From the NCBI GenBank assembly GCA_037367405.1, contig JAZKJV010000296.1:620001-684000 (forward strand): DNA of 64,000 bases. The letters run 5' to 3'. The notes below the pieces were generated by a model that worked only from the letters and a program-made list of their open reading frames with translations, did not search any database and was not told where the DNA came from. Every line of letters begins with the position of its first letter. The stretch's first letter is position 1. The DNA comes from Ottelia alismoides. Taxonomy: Eukaryota; Streptophyta; Magnoliopsida; Alismatales; Hydrocharitaceae. The position numbers were made by a program, and so were the translations under genes. Shown here in pieces: positions 1-10,829 of this stretch.

Positions 1-131
1 TCTTGCCCCTGAAAATGATTGAAAGAGTCTAGGTAGCCAAGTACGGACAAATCAAATAAGGTTCAATCGAGTTGTTTCCACTTTTGTATATGCAAGTTTA
101 ACAGGCAATGATTCTGTTGATACCTGCACAG

Positions 132-310
132 GAACCACGAAGATCAAAAACCTTGTTGACAACATTGGATCAGTGGGAGTGAAGCTCACAAAGGAAGACC
201 TGGAAGAGCTTTCGCGTGCTGTTCCATTGGAGGAGGTCGTGGGAAGCAGAACGTACGCACACCTCGAAAACCTCACATGGAGATATGCCAACACTCCTCC
301 CAAGATCTGA
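132..310 (+). CDS. Aldo-keto reductase, last coding exon (C-terminal ~59 residues)
   Basis: The exon encodes GTTKIKNLVDNIGSVGVKL followed by TKEDLEEL and ends in NTPPKI and TGA at 308-310. GTTK..NL.DNIG..  is the C-terminal NADP(H)-contact signature of plant aldo-keto reductases of the AKR13-like, auxin-induced/perakine-reductase type, which reduce aldehydes and ketones in the cytosol with NADPH. The PIPGTTK motif is split by the intron: acceptor AG at 130-131 supplies a phase-1 junction and the first G of the Gly codon must come from the previous exon. Upstream bases 1-131 look intronic. The catalytic Asp-Tyr-Lys-His residues lie in exons outside the window. The exon itself is intact. The 5' boundary is the least certain part, because the frame also stays open a short way upstream. 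Confidence 0.85.
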
Positions 311-1195
311 GGTGCAATCTTCTGGTGCTGTTTCACGGTAATATTATCGGTAATTCACGACCAAATGAGCCACTCGTATGTCCGGCCTAACCAAGTTTGT
401 GATGCTTCCCATGCTGTAAGATTTGTTACTTCATGATCTCACTAAGTAAATCTCTCTTGATATCCGCATGTAGGGGTAACACTCAAGCCCCTGAAGTAAT
501 GACAGGCCCCGTCTGTAACACTTGCCATGTCCACAAGCCAATGGCTTTTTTCCTGACTTGGTATATTCAACTTGAATCTTTCATACAGACAGGAGAATGG
601 ATTGTGGTTTTTTTTACATCTCATTTGCATTGTTTTTTTATTAAATGGTATTTATGAGGGCTGAACCTTTGATCATTTAAAGTGGTAAAGTACACCATCA
701 CTCATCACATTGTCTTAATTGAGGCTTACATAGATCAGATAAATTCCGTAATGAGTAAGATGTTATTCAATAGCCAATGATTCTTATTTACAGGTTTTGG
801 AAGATTGTAATAGGTTGAAAGCAAATCTTTATCCATATGGACTTGCCCTTAATGGCTTCAGTTTCTGATATCCGTGTGGTCACCACATAAATTGATTTGG
901 TTGATATATAGAGGGAAATTATTCTTAGGGTCCTGTGCCGTTTGGAGATGGAATGAGCCTCCAATTCTAGTCACCAAATTTCAATCTTAAAAATAGGAAT
1001 CGTATTCCTGAGGGAAAGAAAACAAATTTGGAAATTATAAATATTTTTAAAAATAGTATACATTTATGGGATCGAATATTGAGGAATTACTGAGAAATAC
1101 TAAACCTATTACTGAAGCTACAAGTTACTGGTAACTTTTATATAAGTTACTAAAGATATGATAACACTTACTGAAGCTTTGTTGTGTATGTTTAA
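311..1195. other. 3' flank of the aldo-keto reductase gene, no further gene
   Basis: The first few hundred bases after the stop are presumably 3' UTR, though I see no clear AATAAA signal that fixes the end. From about 660 the DNA is AT-rich with short imperfect direct repeats of the GTTAC type just before the copia insertion. Short open frames here (for example 433-657) lack any recognisable motif. Confidence 0.5.
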
Positions 1196-1200
1196 GTTAC

Positions 1201-1351
1201 TGTGAAGATATTTGTATATTCATATTTAATGTGTCTCTTTCTTATTTTCCTTTCCGGTTATCTACTTTATGTAATTTACCCATAGGCCTTTCTACTATAT
1301 AAGAGAGCCTAGGGTTCTCAGAAATAACAAGTGCTCTTATTTTCTCCAACA
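1201..1351 (+). repeat. 5' LTR of the copia element
   Basis: It starts TGTGAAGATA and ends in CCAACA, with TG...CA termini. A TATATAAG box near 1296 suggests the U3 promoter, with transcription starting about 30 bp later. The match to 5930-6082 is nearly complete. Confidence 0.95.
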
Positions 1352-1363
1352 TGGTATCAGAGC
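1352..1363 (+). other. Primer binding site, initiator tRNA-Met type
   Basis: TGGTATCAGAGC directly abuts the LTR end and is complementary to the 3' end of plant initiator tRNA-Met, the usual primer for copia reverse transcription. Confidence 0.9.
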
Positions 1364-1776
1364 GGCGGTCCTAGACCGGAGCTCTCGATTCCCAAAAACC
1401 CTAACCCCACCACCAGCCCTCTCCTTGCGTGTCGCCGCCCCCTCCCTCGTCTCGCGCACGTGCCCTTGCCCTTTCGCATGCACCGCAGCCTAGCGTGCCT
1501 TCACAGCTAGGGCTCCGCACACGAGCACAGCGCGCACAGCGTGCTCGCCGTGCACGCGCACTCGTCCTTCTTGCGCGCACAGTGCGCTTGTCTCGCGCGC
1601 GCATCAGCTTCGTCTCGCACGCTCGCGTGCTGTCTCTAAGCTTACGCCGCCTCAGCTTCGTCTGTTGATTGATGGGTTGGTGTGCATGAGTCTACACGTG
1701 CACCCAAACCCATATATGTCTGTGTAGACATATAAACTTTGATTTGTTGCACCTGTAGCAGTCTTCTTTCAGCAGT

Positions 1777-2408
1777 ATGTCTGAGAACAAGGTCGATGTA
1801 CCTGCCACCGGCGCATTCAGAGGTCCGGCGCCTATTGTGAAAATGGATGGGACAAATTATGAGCTCTGGGCTATGCAGTTTATGAGCCTGATGAAGTCGA
1901 ATGGTAAGAAGCACATTCTTACCGAAGAAGGGCCGGTGGAGAAGATTGGGGTGAATGCCTTGTGGGAGGCAGATGATGCGTATGTCAAAGTCTGGCTATC
2001 TGGGACGTTGACGATAGAGATCGCCAACGATGTATTACATCAGCACACGGCTAAGGCTATGTGGGATATTCTAGCAGCGACATATTCGCAGGCGCGGAAC
2101 GAGACGAAGATACTTCAGTTGCAACATGATATCTTTACAGTCAAGCAGAATGGGCGCCCCCTTCACTCACTGTACAAATCCCTACGAGGGATGTTTGAGA
2201 AGCTCCATAGCTTCATGCTGTCACGGCCACTCCTGAGCAGCAGAAGACATACAAGAATGCTACCATGGTAGGTGTATTCCTAGCTGCCCCTGATCCAGAG
2301 TACGATGTTGTTCGGTCTAAGATTTTTGTTGATGCCACTATTCCTCCTATGGAGGAAGCTTTCCGCCGACTGAGTCGAATTACTGTCCCAAGCTCGACTG
2401 TTAGCTAG
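1777..2408 (+). pseudogene. Copia gag (capsid part), frameshifted
   Basis: Translation from ATG 1777 gives a copia Gag with the N-terminal motif VKMDGTNYELWA and the central WDILAATYSQ block typical of the UBN2/retrotransposon gag family, which forms the virus-like particle. The frame breaks at about 2205-2270. The rest (GVFLAAPDPEYDVV... to TVSS-like end) is readable one frame over up to a stop at 2406-2408. The break is inside the capsid region, so no full Gag can be made. The leader between PBS and ATG (1364-1776) is GC-rich in its first half, unlike the rest of the element. Confidence 0.85.
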
Positions 2409-2420
2409 ACACCTTCAGCG

Positions 2421-3731
2421 ATGGCAGCCTCCAAAGGAAGAGGGGGCTCCTCTACCTTTCGTGGTCGTGGCCCCCGAGGTCGTGGGGGTCGGATTCATCA
2501 ACCATGCAGTTATTGTCGTCGCTCTGGTCACTCCGAGGATACATGCTACTCTAAGCATGGCTTTCCTGCATCGGCTCAGGTACCAGAACAAGTTGAGTCC
2601 CCTGCATGTTCATCGTTGGACCAATGATTCAATGATCTTGTTGCCAGACTGAGGAATATCATGCCTCCTGATACAACTCCTGGAGGTCAGTCAGATGTGG
2701 CTCTCTCAGTCTCTGTCGGTTCACCTGCCACAGCCAGTACCTCAGGTAGTTCTTATGCTCTCACTTCTTGTGATGGATCTATGATTATGAATTGGATTAT
2801 GGATTCTGAAGCGACACATCAACTTTGTGGGGACAAAGAGCAGCTCACTGCACATAGACCAGTCTCTTCAGGACGAACTGTGGTGATAGCCAATGGGACA
2901 CATTCCCCGATCACAGGACATGGGGAGGTTAACCTGACACCTTCCATGAGATTGCAGAATGTGTTATATGCTCATGATTTCTCTATGAACTTACTATCCA
3001 TTAGCCAGATTACAAAGGATTTGAACTGTCGAGCTTTTTTTGACTCATCGTCTCTTGTTTTTCAAGACATACCATCGGGCAAGGTGATTGGCTATGGCAG
3101 TGAGCAGAATGGTCTCTATCGTCTGCTCCATATTCCCTATGTCAGTGCATCTCTCCATTCTACGGGATCAGACTCTCCGTATACCTGGCATCTCCGATTT
3201 GGTCATCTCCCTCTTCAGAAGATGTGTCGTGTTTTGCCCCAGATTTCTCCGAAGTCATCCTTCCAGTGTGAAGCGTGTCAGTTGGGAAAGCATCATCGGT
3301 CTACTTTTCCGAGTCGTCAGAGTCAAAGCAGTAGCTCCTTGTTCGAGTTAGTCCATATTGATATTTGGGGTCCTAGTCATGCTCCTGACCACCAGGAACA
3401 CATGTTCTATCTTGTTGCAGTAGATGATTTTTGTCGTTTGTCTTGGGTGTTTTTATTGAAGAATAAATCTGAAGCAGGAGATGTGATTCAAATGTTTATC
3501 AATGAAGTTCAAAATGTTTTCCCTTCTTCTGTGAAAATTGTGCGGTCTGGCAATGCCTTGGAGTTTTGTACTAGAACTTTATCCTTGTTCTTTTCATCTC
3601 GTGGTATAATTCATCAAACTTCATGTGCTTACACTTCACAACAAAATGGTGTTGCAGAGCGGAAACATCTCCATCTACTGGATGTCACTAGAACCTTACT
3701 TATTCAGAGTCATGCTCCAAACTCGTTCTAG
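2421..3731 (+). pseudogene. Copia nucleocapsid knuckle, protease and integrase, degraded
   Basis: One frame runs through this stretch with a single internal TGA at 2625-2627. It holds an RGRG-rich tract, a zinc knuckle CSYCRRSGHSEDTCY (C-X2-C-X4-H-X4-C), and the aspartic protease motif, which reads DSEAT where the family has DS/TGA, so the active-site glycine is lost. Next come the HHCC region of pre-integrase (HLRFGHL ... CEACQLGKH) and the integrase core. The first catalytic Asp is present in HIDIWGP. The second, normally Asp in the R-S-D-N context, is Gly (VRSGNALEF). The Glu in NGVAERKH remains. The frame ends at TAG 3729-3731, where a base is also missing. Protease and integrase are therefore both predicted dead, independently of the stops. 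Confidence 0.88.
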
Positions 3732-5923
3732 GTGATGCGGTTCTCACAGCTTGCTACTTAATAAATCGCATGCCCTCATCTGTCTTGGGTGAGAAAAGTC
3801 CTCTCTCTAGCCTTTCCTGAGAAGGAGTTGTTCTTTCTTCCACCCCGTGTCTTTGGCTGTGTTAGTTTTGTCATCAGTTGGTGCCAACCGCTGCGTCGAA
3901 AATATTTTGTTAGCGCCGACGTCACATTCTTTGAATCTGTGATGTTTTTCTCTCCTACAGGTGTCCGAATGACTGCTTCCCATTCTGATACTGAGGTCTT
4001 CGTGCCACCTCCTCCTATGAGTCAGTTACCTTCTATGACATCTCCACCACTACCTCCTGTCATACCGTCACCTCCACCTTTACCACCTCTAGTTACCATT
4101 GTCCCACCATTACCAAAGTATTGTACTCCTCGGTCCTCCTCTGCTCAAGGTCATGGCCCGTCATCCAGTAGCCCTCAGGTTGGTTCTGATAACTTGATTT
4201 CTAACGATGAGTCTGAGGATCTATTGATACATGAAACACAACAGTATGATGATGATCATGGAGATTTGGACGTGCCTATCGCTATTAAAAAGCAAAGGCG
4301 TACTTGTGCTTCCTATCCACTTGCTTCACATGTCTCTTTTCATCGTCTGGCGGGTGATTTCCAAAGATTTGTGGTATCCTTATCTGCAGTAGAGGTTCCA
4401 CGCAATTACCAGGAGGCACTCCAAGATAGCAAATGACGTCTTGCTATGGAAGTAGAAATGGCCGCATTGCAGTCCCGTGGAACTTGGACACTTGTTTCTC
4501 CACCTCCCGGAGCATCTATTTTTAGCTGCAAGTGGGTGTTTACTGTTAAATACCATGCCGATGGAAGCCTTGACCGGTACAAGGCAAGGCTCGTGGCACG
4601 TGGTTTTACTCAGACTTATGGGGTTGATTACTTGGACACGTTCTCTCCAGTTGCTCGACATTCTACTTTACGTGTCCTTCTTTCAGTTGTTGTAGCATGA
4701 GATTGGCCGTTATTGCAGGTTGACGTGAAAAATGCATTTTTATATGGAGATCTACAAGAGGAGGTCTATATGCAGCAGCCTCCGGGGTTTGCTGCTGAGG
4801 GGGAGTGTGACCAGGTTTGTAGACCCCATAAGGCAATATATGGCCTTAAACAGAGTCCTAGAGCGTGGTTTCAAAAGCTTTTAGATCTGATTGAATGACA
4901 GGGATTCAAGAGGTCAAATGCAGACCATTTCTTATTTGTGCAGAAGACGTCTAGAGGTACTGTTGCTATCATGGTGTGTGTTGATGATATTGTTGTTACA
5001 GGAGATGATGAGCAGGGAATCAAGATGGATAAAGAATTTCTGGGCAGTCAATATGTGACTAAGGATCTGGGTACCCTAAGGTATTTCTTGGGGCTGGAAT
5101 TTGCTAGAAATGCATAGGGTCTTGTGATGACCCAAAGGAAGTATGTTACAGATATGCTTGCAGAAACATGAATGATTGGATGTCGACCGTCCACGACTCC
5201 TATGGATCCTAGCATGAAGCTATATGATGATGATACCGATGAAGTTGATAAGAGAAGATACATAGAGATGGTTGGAAAGCTCATTTATGTTACAATCACC
5301 AGACCAGATATTGCATTTGTAGTGAGTCGAGTGAGTCAATTCATGGAGCAACCTCGACAGGTACATATAGACGCACTACATATGATATTGAGGTATCTGA
5401 AATCAACTCCAGTCTCAGGACTACTATCCAAGAAAGGAGACACACTCTCTGTATCCGCATATGCTGACGCAGATTATGCAGGTTGTCCTAAGGATAGGAA
5501 ATCGACTTCAGGATTTGCAATATTTGTTGGCACTTCTCTCGTTTCTTGGAAAAGCAAGAAACAAACTGTTGTAGCAAGATCAAGTGTCGAGTCCAAATAC
5601 AGGGCTATGGCTCAAGCTAGTACAGAAATGATGTGGGTCCGAGCAGTGCTATGTGATCTACATGTAGAGATCCCTCTACCCATGGAGTTACACTGTGATA
5701 ATCAGGCTGTCCTATTCATTGCAAACAACCCTGCATTCCATGAGAGAACAAAACAGTGGATTGCCACTACACCAGAGACATGAGTCAGAAGGGTCTGATC
5801 TCTACTTCCCATGTCAGCTTTGGAGAGCAAACTGCAGACATCTTCACCAAGACACTGTCCAGAGGATCATTCCAGAAGTGTTCATCCAAGCTGAGCATGA
5901 TCGATATCTATGCTCCAGCTTGA
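3732..5923 (+). pseudogene. Copia reverse transcriptase and RNase H, degraded
   Basis: After a short shifted segment (3732-3788), one frame runs 3789-5783 with five stops at 4434, 4698, 4896, 5115 and 5169. It encodes the proline-rich linker, the RT domain ([41 protein letters not shown], and the catalytic VDD in VCVDDIVVTG near 4980) and RNase H (YADADYAGCPKDRKST, SKKQTVVARSS). A small deletion near 5755 shifts the frame just after NPAFHERTK. The true C-terminus is readable in the next frame and ends at TGA 5921-5923, directly before the polypurine tract. The RT core residues survive while the chain is cut repeatedly. Confidence 0.88.
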
Positions 5924-5929
5924 GGGGGG

Positions 5930-6082
5930 TGTGAAGATATTTGTATTTTCATATTTAGTATGTGTCTCTTTCTTATTTTCCTTTCCGGTTATCTACTTTA
6001 TATAATTTACCCATAGGCCTCTCTACTATATAAGAGAGCCTAAGGTTCTCAGAAATAACAAGTGCTCTTATTTTCTCCAACC
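5930..6082 (+). repeat. 3' LTR of the copia element
   Basis: Preceded by the polypurine tract GAGGGGGGTG. The last base is C where the 5' LTR has A, so the terminal CA is CC. The adjacent GTTAC target duplication fixes the end. Confidence 0.93.
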
Positions 6083-6087
6083 GTTAC

Positions 6088-7379
6088 CAAATAAGACATG
6101 GCACAACATCATGGGTTCAATTGAATCCGATAATACCATTCAAAAAACTAAATGTACCCAAGTTATTTAGTAATAATTCTCCACCTTTATAACCAAAGCC
6201 TTAAACATCTATATTGATGCCATTTTGCTAAGCTTGAAAAGTAAAATCTCCTAAAAAATGACTTTCTCCAAAATTAAGTTTTAAATGTTCTGTAATCAAT
6301 AAATAATATAAAATGCACACTTGTTTGCTAGAATAAGAGTCTAAATATAAATTTTATAGTAATATGGTCATCAAAATCATCGAATAAATTGGTAGTATTA
6401 TGTTAGGCATGCAACTAGAAGCTTATTTATGTAGAATTCATAATTACTTGTTATAACAAATAACACGGTTTTATAAACACAATGCACCAATAAAGTATTT
6501 GCAGTGTAAATAAATTGGAGTCCATCACTCCTTAGAACCAACTCTATCGTCTTGGATCCATAACCTTGCTTGATGTCCTCCACTAAAAAATCATGTCTTA
6601 ATCGACTCTATATATTTCACGTAATTCTCCCATGTCACATAAGAGTGCACGACTTCATAGTTCATCGAATAGTGCATATATTCATGGGGGGTTATATATA
6701 TAATTAAGTCAATCCAAGGATAATTGTTAGCTAAATAGGAGGAATTATGAGGATGTCGATGCGAAGAAGATGCAACTTGAAACTTGTTGATGAAGACGAT
6801 GAGACGTGATGAGATGCCATTTGTGGGGGGTTGAGTTTTCTCTTGATAGCGATTGATGTAGTTCTACCACCCAAGACAATCTTTTCCAACACGCATACTC
6901 AAGGATCCACCGGAGATGTCGAATTTCCCATCATGGTGTTATCTTGGGGTCGTTCCTATTGTTTCTAGTGCAAGGAGGATTTGAGGTAGGCACCCATCCG
7001 CAGTATATTGTCCATGTATGCATGTGGCTTGGCCCATGTATTCTTGTCTAGCATGTACCCAACCAACATTACCACCACAATGTGTCATTCTACCAAAAAT
7101 CCTTTCTTTTGCATGATTCACCTCATCCATTATGACCTGATTTTGATTTTGATTTTTTTTATTTTGAAGGGGGTGATCAACATTATTACCACTTTTAACC
7201 CTCCAATTGGGTCTAGATGTTGACTCGATCTAACCATGTATTATGCAACACTTGCCTCTATTTGTGAGGTAATTTATGTATTTACCCTTTCTCCTCTCTC
7301 ATCAAGCACATGAAAATCATTATCATCTATTCACTTTTACAAGACATCTTCCTCATCATCATTGTCATCTTGTATTTGA
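6088..7379. other. AT-rich gene-free stretch beside the hAT remnant
   Basis: No frame with recognisable motifs. The right part probably belongs to the 3' side of the hAT element, but I found no terminal inverted repeat or 8-bp duplication that would fix its end. Confidence 0.4.
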
Positions 7380-8765
7380 AGATATATGCGAGGTCAATGG
7401 GGTCTATGTAGTCTTGCTTGTATGACCTCTCTTGCACGCTTCATTTTCAACCTGAGGTTATAATGGATGTCGATAAGTTCATACAACTTATTTATACTGA
7501 AAGAACTCTATTTCTTGGAGTGGAGGAGGTTGAGTGTGCTCGAATTCCTCTCTCATCCTTTAGTTGATGTGATTTGTGATAACATATACACTGTCATGTG
7601 TTACAAGTTAGGAGAATCCAAGCCATCATTCAAATTCCAAGGAAATAAAAGAAATTATTCTAAACTTCGATAGAATTTGTAGCACTATAAAGTGTTATTA
7701 TAAAATTAAGAAAGACTATTACCCCCATTGACTATAGTAATTCTTCCCAACAAACTGAAAGCCTTCATAAGACATTTTATTTTCAAAATGTTAATATCAT
7801 CAAACATTAGTTATCAAATTAACATACACATTTTGCACCGAAAACATTTTATACCCTATTCATGCAATTTTTTATAGGTCATGACTTTTATCATGTAGCG
7901 ATACCAATAAGAGCTCTAAACGAGTAGTGATACCTCAGATTAATGCAATACATCAAAAAACACATTGTCCTTACCTTCTTCTTCTTCATCATATGCATGG
8001 TCTCTTATATCACCCACATGTGCGGCTTTTTATTTTCGTCCACTATCGTCAAGGTCAGCATAACATGTTCCATGATCTTTATTGCATGGACGACAACATA
8101 CTAGAATTCACATTGTTAATCAAGGTTTATACCTTTCTACCTTGACTCCACACACCTTAGGGTTCTCACATGAGTCCCTTGAAATTCATATTTTCTTCAA
8201 ACCCACCTTGCTTTGTTGCGTTCCTTGTAACACTATAAAATTGATTGCAAATATGGTTATTTTTGGCACTTACAATGTTGCCCTTGCATATCCTCCTCAA
8301 TAATGCCAAGGTTTTGGAATGGTCATAGATGAATGTCTTGATTAACGATGCATGATTCTCTACCCAAAATTCTTTAGGGTCGGGTCAATGCATTATGCAA
8401 TGTATAGCATGAGGTCCGAAAGATATTCATTTATTTTACATGCTTTATGATTGACTATGCTTGTTGGAAGACACAGCTATTTTACATGCTTTCTTGAAGT
8501 TGGTGTCATTGTCGTTCACCATATACACAATGTTATTTGGCCAAACCTCTTAATAACGCCTTTAAGAGCTTATGTACTTGAGACTTTTTACATATTTAGA
8601 TGCATCCCGAGACTTGACAAACACTATCTTCCCATCACAATATACAAAGATATTAATGATTTGCTTCCTTGTATAGTTTGTCCAGCCATCACACATGAGG
8701 GTGACCTATATTTATATTATTACTTCTTCAATCCAACGATGTATTCTATTGCATTGCTCCTTCGT

Positions 8766-9178
8766 GGGACGCATTTCAACACCCGATAAAAATTACCCAA
8801 CAACAATCATAAACAACCTGAATGATATATCAATAATATAAAAATATGATTAATTTGAAATTTTCAATTCAGATAGAAAATGCATATAACATTATTGCCA
8901 TACCACATTAACATTCGGTGTTAGGATCGAAATCTCCATTAACATAACATGCACTGGACAAAAGAAACAACAAGAGACATTTTATTGTTAAATCCACTTA
9001 CATGATGTGTTCTCAATAGAAATTGATTTTTTTCGAGTTTAGAAATGTTATATAAAACATGATGGAATAATATAAGAGTACAACATGAGATTGAGATTGC
9101 CATGCAACGAGATCGTTCCTTAATTTATTTCATCCATGAAAACAAGGAGGAGATGATTTAAGTGGAAATACCATGATA
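8766..9178 (+). repeat. Left terminal inverted repeat arm
   Basis: Its reverse complement aligns with 10010-10370 along nearly its whole length, with scattered substitutions and small indels. Confidence 0.75.
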
Positions 9179-9484
9179 AACTAATAGCAAGAGGCGATTG
9201 TAGGGGAGATCGAAATTAAGCATTTACCCCCCAAAATGATAGTCTCTAAAATTGCAATGTAAGTGAAAGAAAATAGATGGAAATTTGAGGATTCCTACCT
9301 ATGCGTGAGCCATTGGTACATGCATGTAATCAACGATCCAGGTGTTATGACGCCTTTTCCTTATGACAACACTCATCTTCCTCTCCTTGCAGTGAAGCTT
9401 CAGAACTTCTCAATCAATGATATGGTCTCTCTTCCTCTTGTCTATTTGGAGGATAAGAATGAAGCAAATCAATTTAGAGTGAAA

Positions 9485-9711
9485 AGACACAAAATATCTC
9501 CACACATGTAGAATATTTAAAATTTGAATATCCAAATTTCATAAAAATCATATATCCCAGTTTACTAATAAAAATATTGATAACTCTCACTAAGGAGCTC
9601 GATTCACATATTTAGATCTCATTGGAAAAGCTTGCGATGAGATGCTATTTTTATTATAGTATTGAATAAGTTTTGAGATTTTTTTGGGATCCAAAATTTT
9701 GAGATATTACA
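9485..9711 (-). repeat. Partial Ty3/gypsy LTR
   Basis: On the minus strand it begins TGTAATATCTCAAAATTTTG, resembling chromovirus LTR starts, and lies downstream of the pol remnant on the same strand, as a 3' LTR should. The left end is not defined. Confidence 0.5.
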
Positions 9712-9846
9712 TCATAACAATAGTAAAACAAGACACGTCCTTGAGACATACGATGAAAATGTATGTAATATAACAATCTTAAAAGTTTGAGCTACATTCG
9801 TAGCAAAAGTAACAACCTTAAAAGGATAAATCTATGATTTATAGAT

Positions 9847-10014
9847 TACCTTCAAAAAGACACGGATAGTCTCGCCAAATGTCTACCTCGAGCTCTCAAG
9901 TGGCCTCCTCAAAATTATGTCGCTACCATAGGATCTTTACCAAAGGTATCTCCAATGCTTGACTTCGACACCCCTCAAGATTCTCTTGTTGTTAATACTT
10001 AATACGTCGCGGCA
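9847..10014 (-). pseudogene. Ty3/gypsy pol C-terminus fragment
   Basis: The minus strand reads PRRIKY..QENLEG...EIPLVKILW, then EEAT and ELEVDIWRDYPCLFEGN. This is the conserved post-integrase end of chromovirus polyproteins, where the family pattern is IPLVKVLWRN..VEEATWE.E..M...YP.LF. Stops replace two Trp or Arg positions (for example in EEAT-W). Only the last ~55 residues remain, lying immediately inside the right TIR arm, with LTR-like sequence 135 bp further on. Confidence 0.78.
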
Positions 10015-10370
10015 TTTCCACCTAAATCCATGCCTCATTGTTTCCACAGATGAAATAGATTAAGGAACGATCACATGTAATCTCATATTGTATTCTTACC
10101 TTATTCTAACATGTTTTATATAATGTTTTCAAACTCAAAAATTGATATCTAGTGAGAAAGCATCATGTAAGTGGATTAAACATAAATATCTCTTGTTGTT
10201 TCTCTGTGTCCACCTCATGCTGTGTTATGTAGAATTTGATCATTACACAAAAGTTAACATGATATGGAAATAATATTATAGATATTTTTTATTTGATTGA
10301 AAACTTCAAAGTAGAAATACTTTTTGTATTGTTATTGGGTAACTTTTATTGGGTGTTGAGATGCACCCTA
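10010..10370 (-). repeat. Right terminal inverted repeat arm
   Basis: Inverted partner of 8766-9178. Its outer end reads GGGTGTTGAGATGCACCC. Confidence 0.75.
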
Positions 10371-10465
10371 GGTGCTATGTTACATATTCCCTAATCTCCT
10401 CCTTGCTTATTTGGAGATATTTATTCATTATCTTGTAGGCGATTGGAGTTTTCAGACCTTCTTTT

Positions 10466-10627
10466 GCTGCATAATTATTACCAATTGTTTGTTGCAAACA
10501 ACTTAGTGACAACCATTTTGAAATGCTCTCTGAAATTTTGAAATCCGCTGCATAATTATTACCAATTGTATGTTGCAAACAACTTAGTGACAACCATTTC
10601 GAGACGCTCTCTGAAATTTTGAAACAA
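10466..10627 (-). repeat. 81-bp in-frame tandem duplication in the hAT remnant
   Basis: Two units of 81 bp (10466-10546 and 10547-10627) each encode a 27-residue block starting FKISES and ending TIGNNYAA. The copies differ at few positions, and the multiple of three keeps the frame. Confidence 0.85.
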
Positions 10628-10690
10628 CCCTTCAACATCTTATGTGCATGATCTTTACTCATACTATAGTGGACGACATTGCTCCCTATT

Positions 10691-10829
10691 GGTTCGTTTG
10701 GTTGCAGGGTTGGGCAGAGTTGGATTGGGTTGGGTGGGCTGGGTGAATAGTAAACTGTGAGGAGGGGGTACCCCTATGAATAGTATCCAACCCAACCCAA
10801 GCCTGTCCAGCCCTGCAACCAAATGAACC
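10691..10829. mobile_element. Small MITE-like inverted repeat element
   Basis: The left end GGTTCGTTTGGTTGCAGGG is mirrored by CCCTGCAACCAAATGAACC at the right end, with further G/C-rich inverted sequence inside. At about 139 bp it could fold into one hairpin. I see no target duplication, so the superfamily is open (PIF/Harbinger or hAT). Confidence 0.55.

Larger units (their letters stand above)
1201..6082 (+). mobile_element. Ty1/copia LTR retrotransposon, full length, inactivated
   Basis: This 4.88 kb element has LTRs of 151 bp (1201-1351) and 153 bp (5930-6082), a 5-bp target duplication GTTAC (1196-1200 and 6083-6087), a tRNA-iMet primer site TGGTATCAGAGC directly after the 5' LTR, and a G-rich polypurine tract just before 5930. 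The internal region runs gag, zinc knuckle, protease, integrase, reverse transcriptase, RNase H, which is the copia order. The LTRs differ by about five substitutions and a 2-bp indel by eye, so the insertion is fairly recent. The reading frame nevertheless carries at least six substitution stops, three frame shifts and altered catalytic residues. Confidence 0.95.
8766..10370. mobile_element. Long-TIR element (Mutator-like?) enclosing a gypsy fragment
   Basis: The ends are inverted copies of each other over roughly 360-410 bp. GGGACGCATTTCAACACCC at 8766 corresponds to the reverse complement of GGGTGTTGAGATGCACCC ending at about 10370. Inner landmarks such as TTAAGGAACGAT and CATCATGTAAGTGGATT recur inverted. 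Long TIRs are typical of Mutator-like elements, but I cannot see the expected 9-bp target duplication. The element sits inside the hAT transposase sequence and so is younger than it. No transposase is encoded. The interior holds a Ty3/gypsy pol end and partial LTR. Confidence 0.65.
7380..10662 (-). pseudogene. hAT transposase (DUF659/dimerisation type), decayed and interrupted
   Basis: Three blocks read in order on the minus strand. 10662-10375 carries the segment before DUF659 (ISKWLSLSCL ... LKTPIAYKI ... EEIREYV). 8790-7970 carries DUF659 with MCDGW, a KSRDASKYVKS block, VNDNDTNFKKACK, an AIHCI block and IKTFIYDHSKTL. It is followed by TRF-like IFAINFIVLQ and an IVDENKKPHMW block. 7550-7380 carries the C-terminal hAT dimerisation end (NLLHSKK, IDIHYNLRLKMKRAR). 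These are the hallmarks of plant hAT transposases that cut and paste DNA using an RNase H-like fold. Numerous stops and shifts make it non-functional. Bases 8766-10370 are a later insertion, described separately. The BED zinc finger expected at the N-terminus is not visible. Confidence 0.75.

Noticed and set aside
1401..1668. Arg/Ala-rich open frames on both strands in the copia leader
   Set aside because: GC-rich tandem-like sequence (GCGCAC repeats) between PBS and gag. Overlapping frames on both strands indicate composition, not coding.
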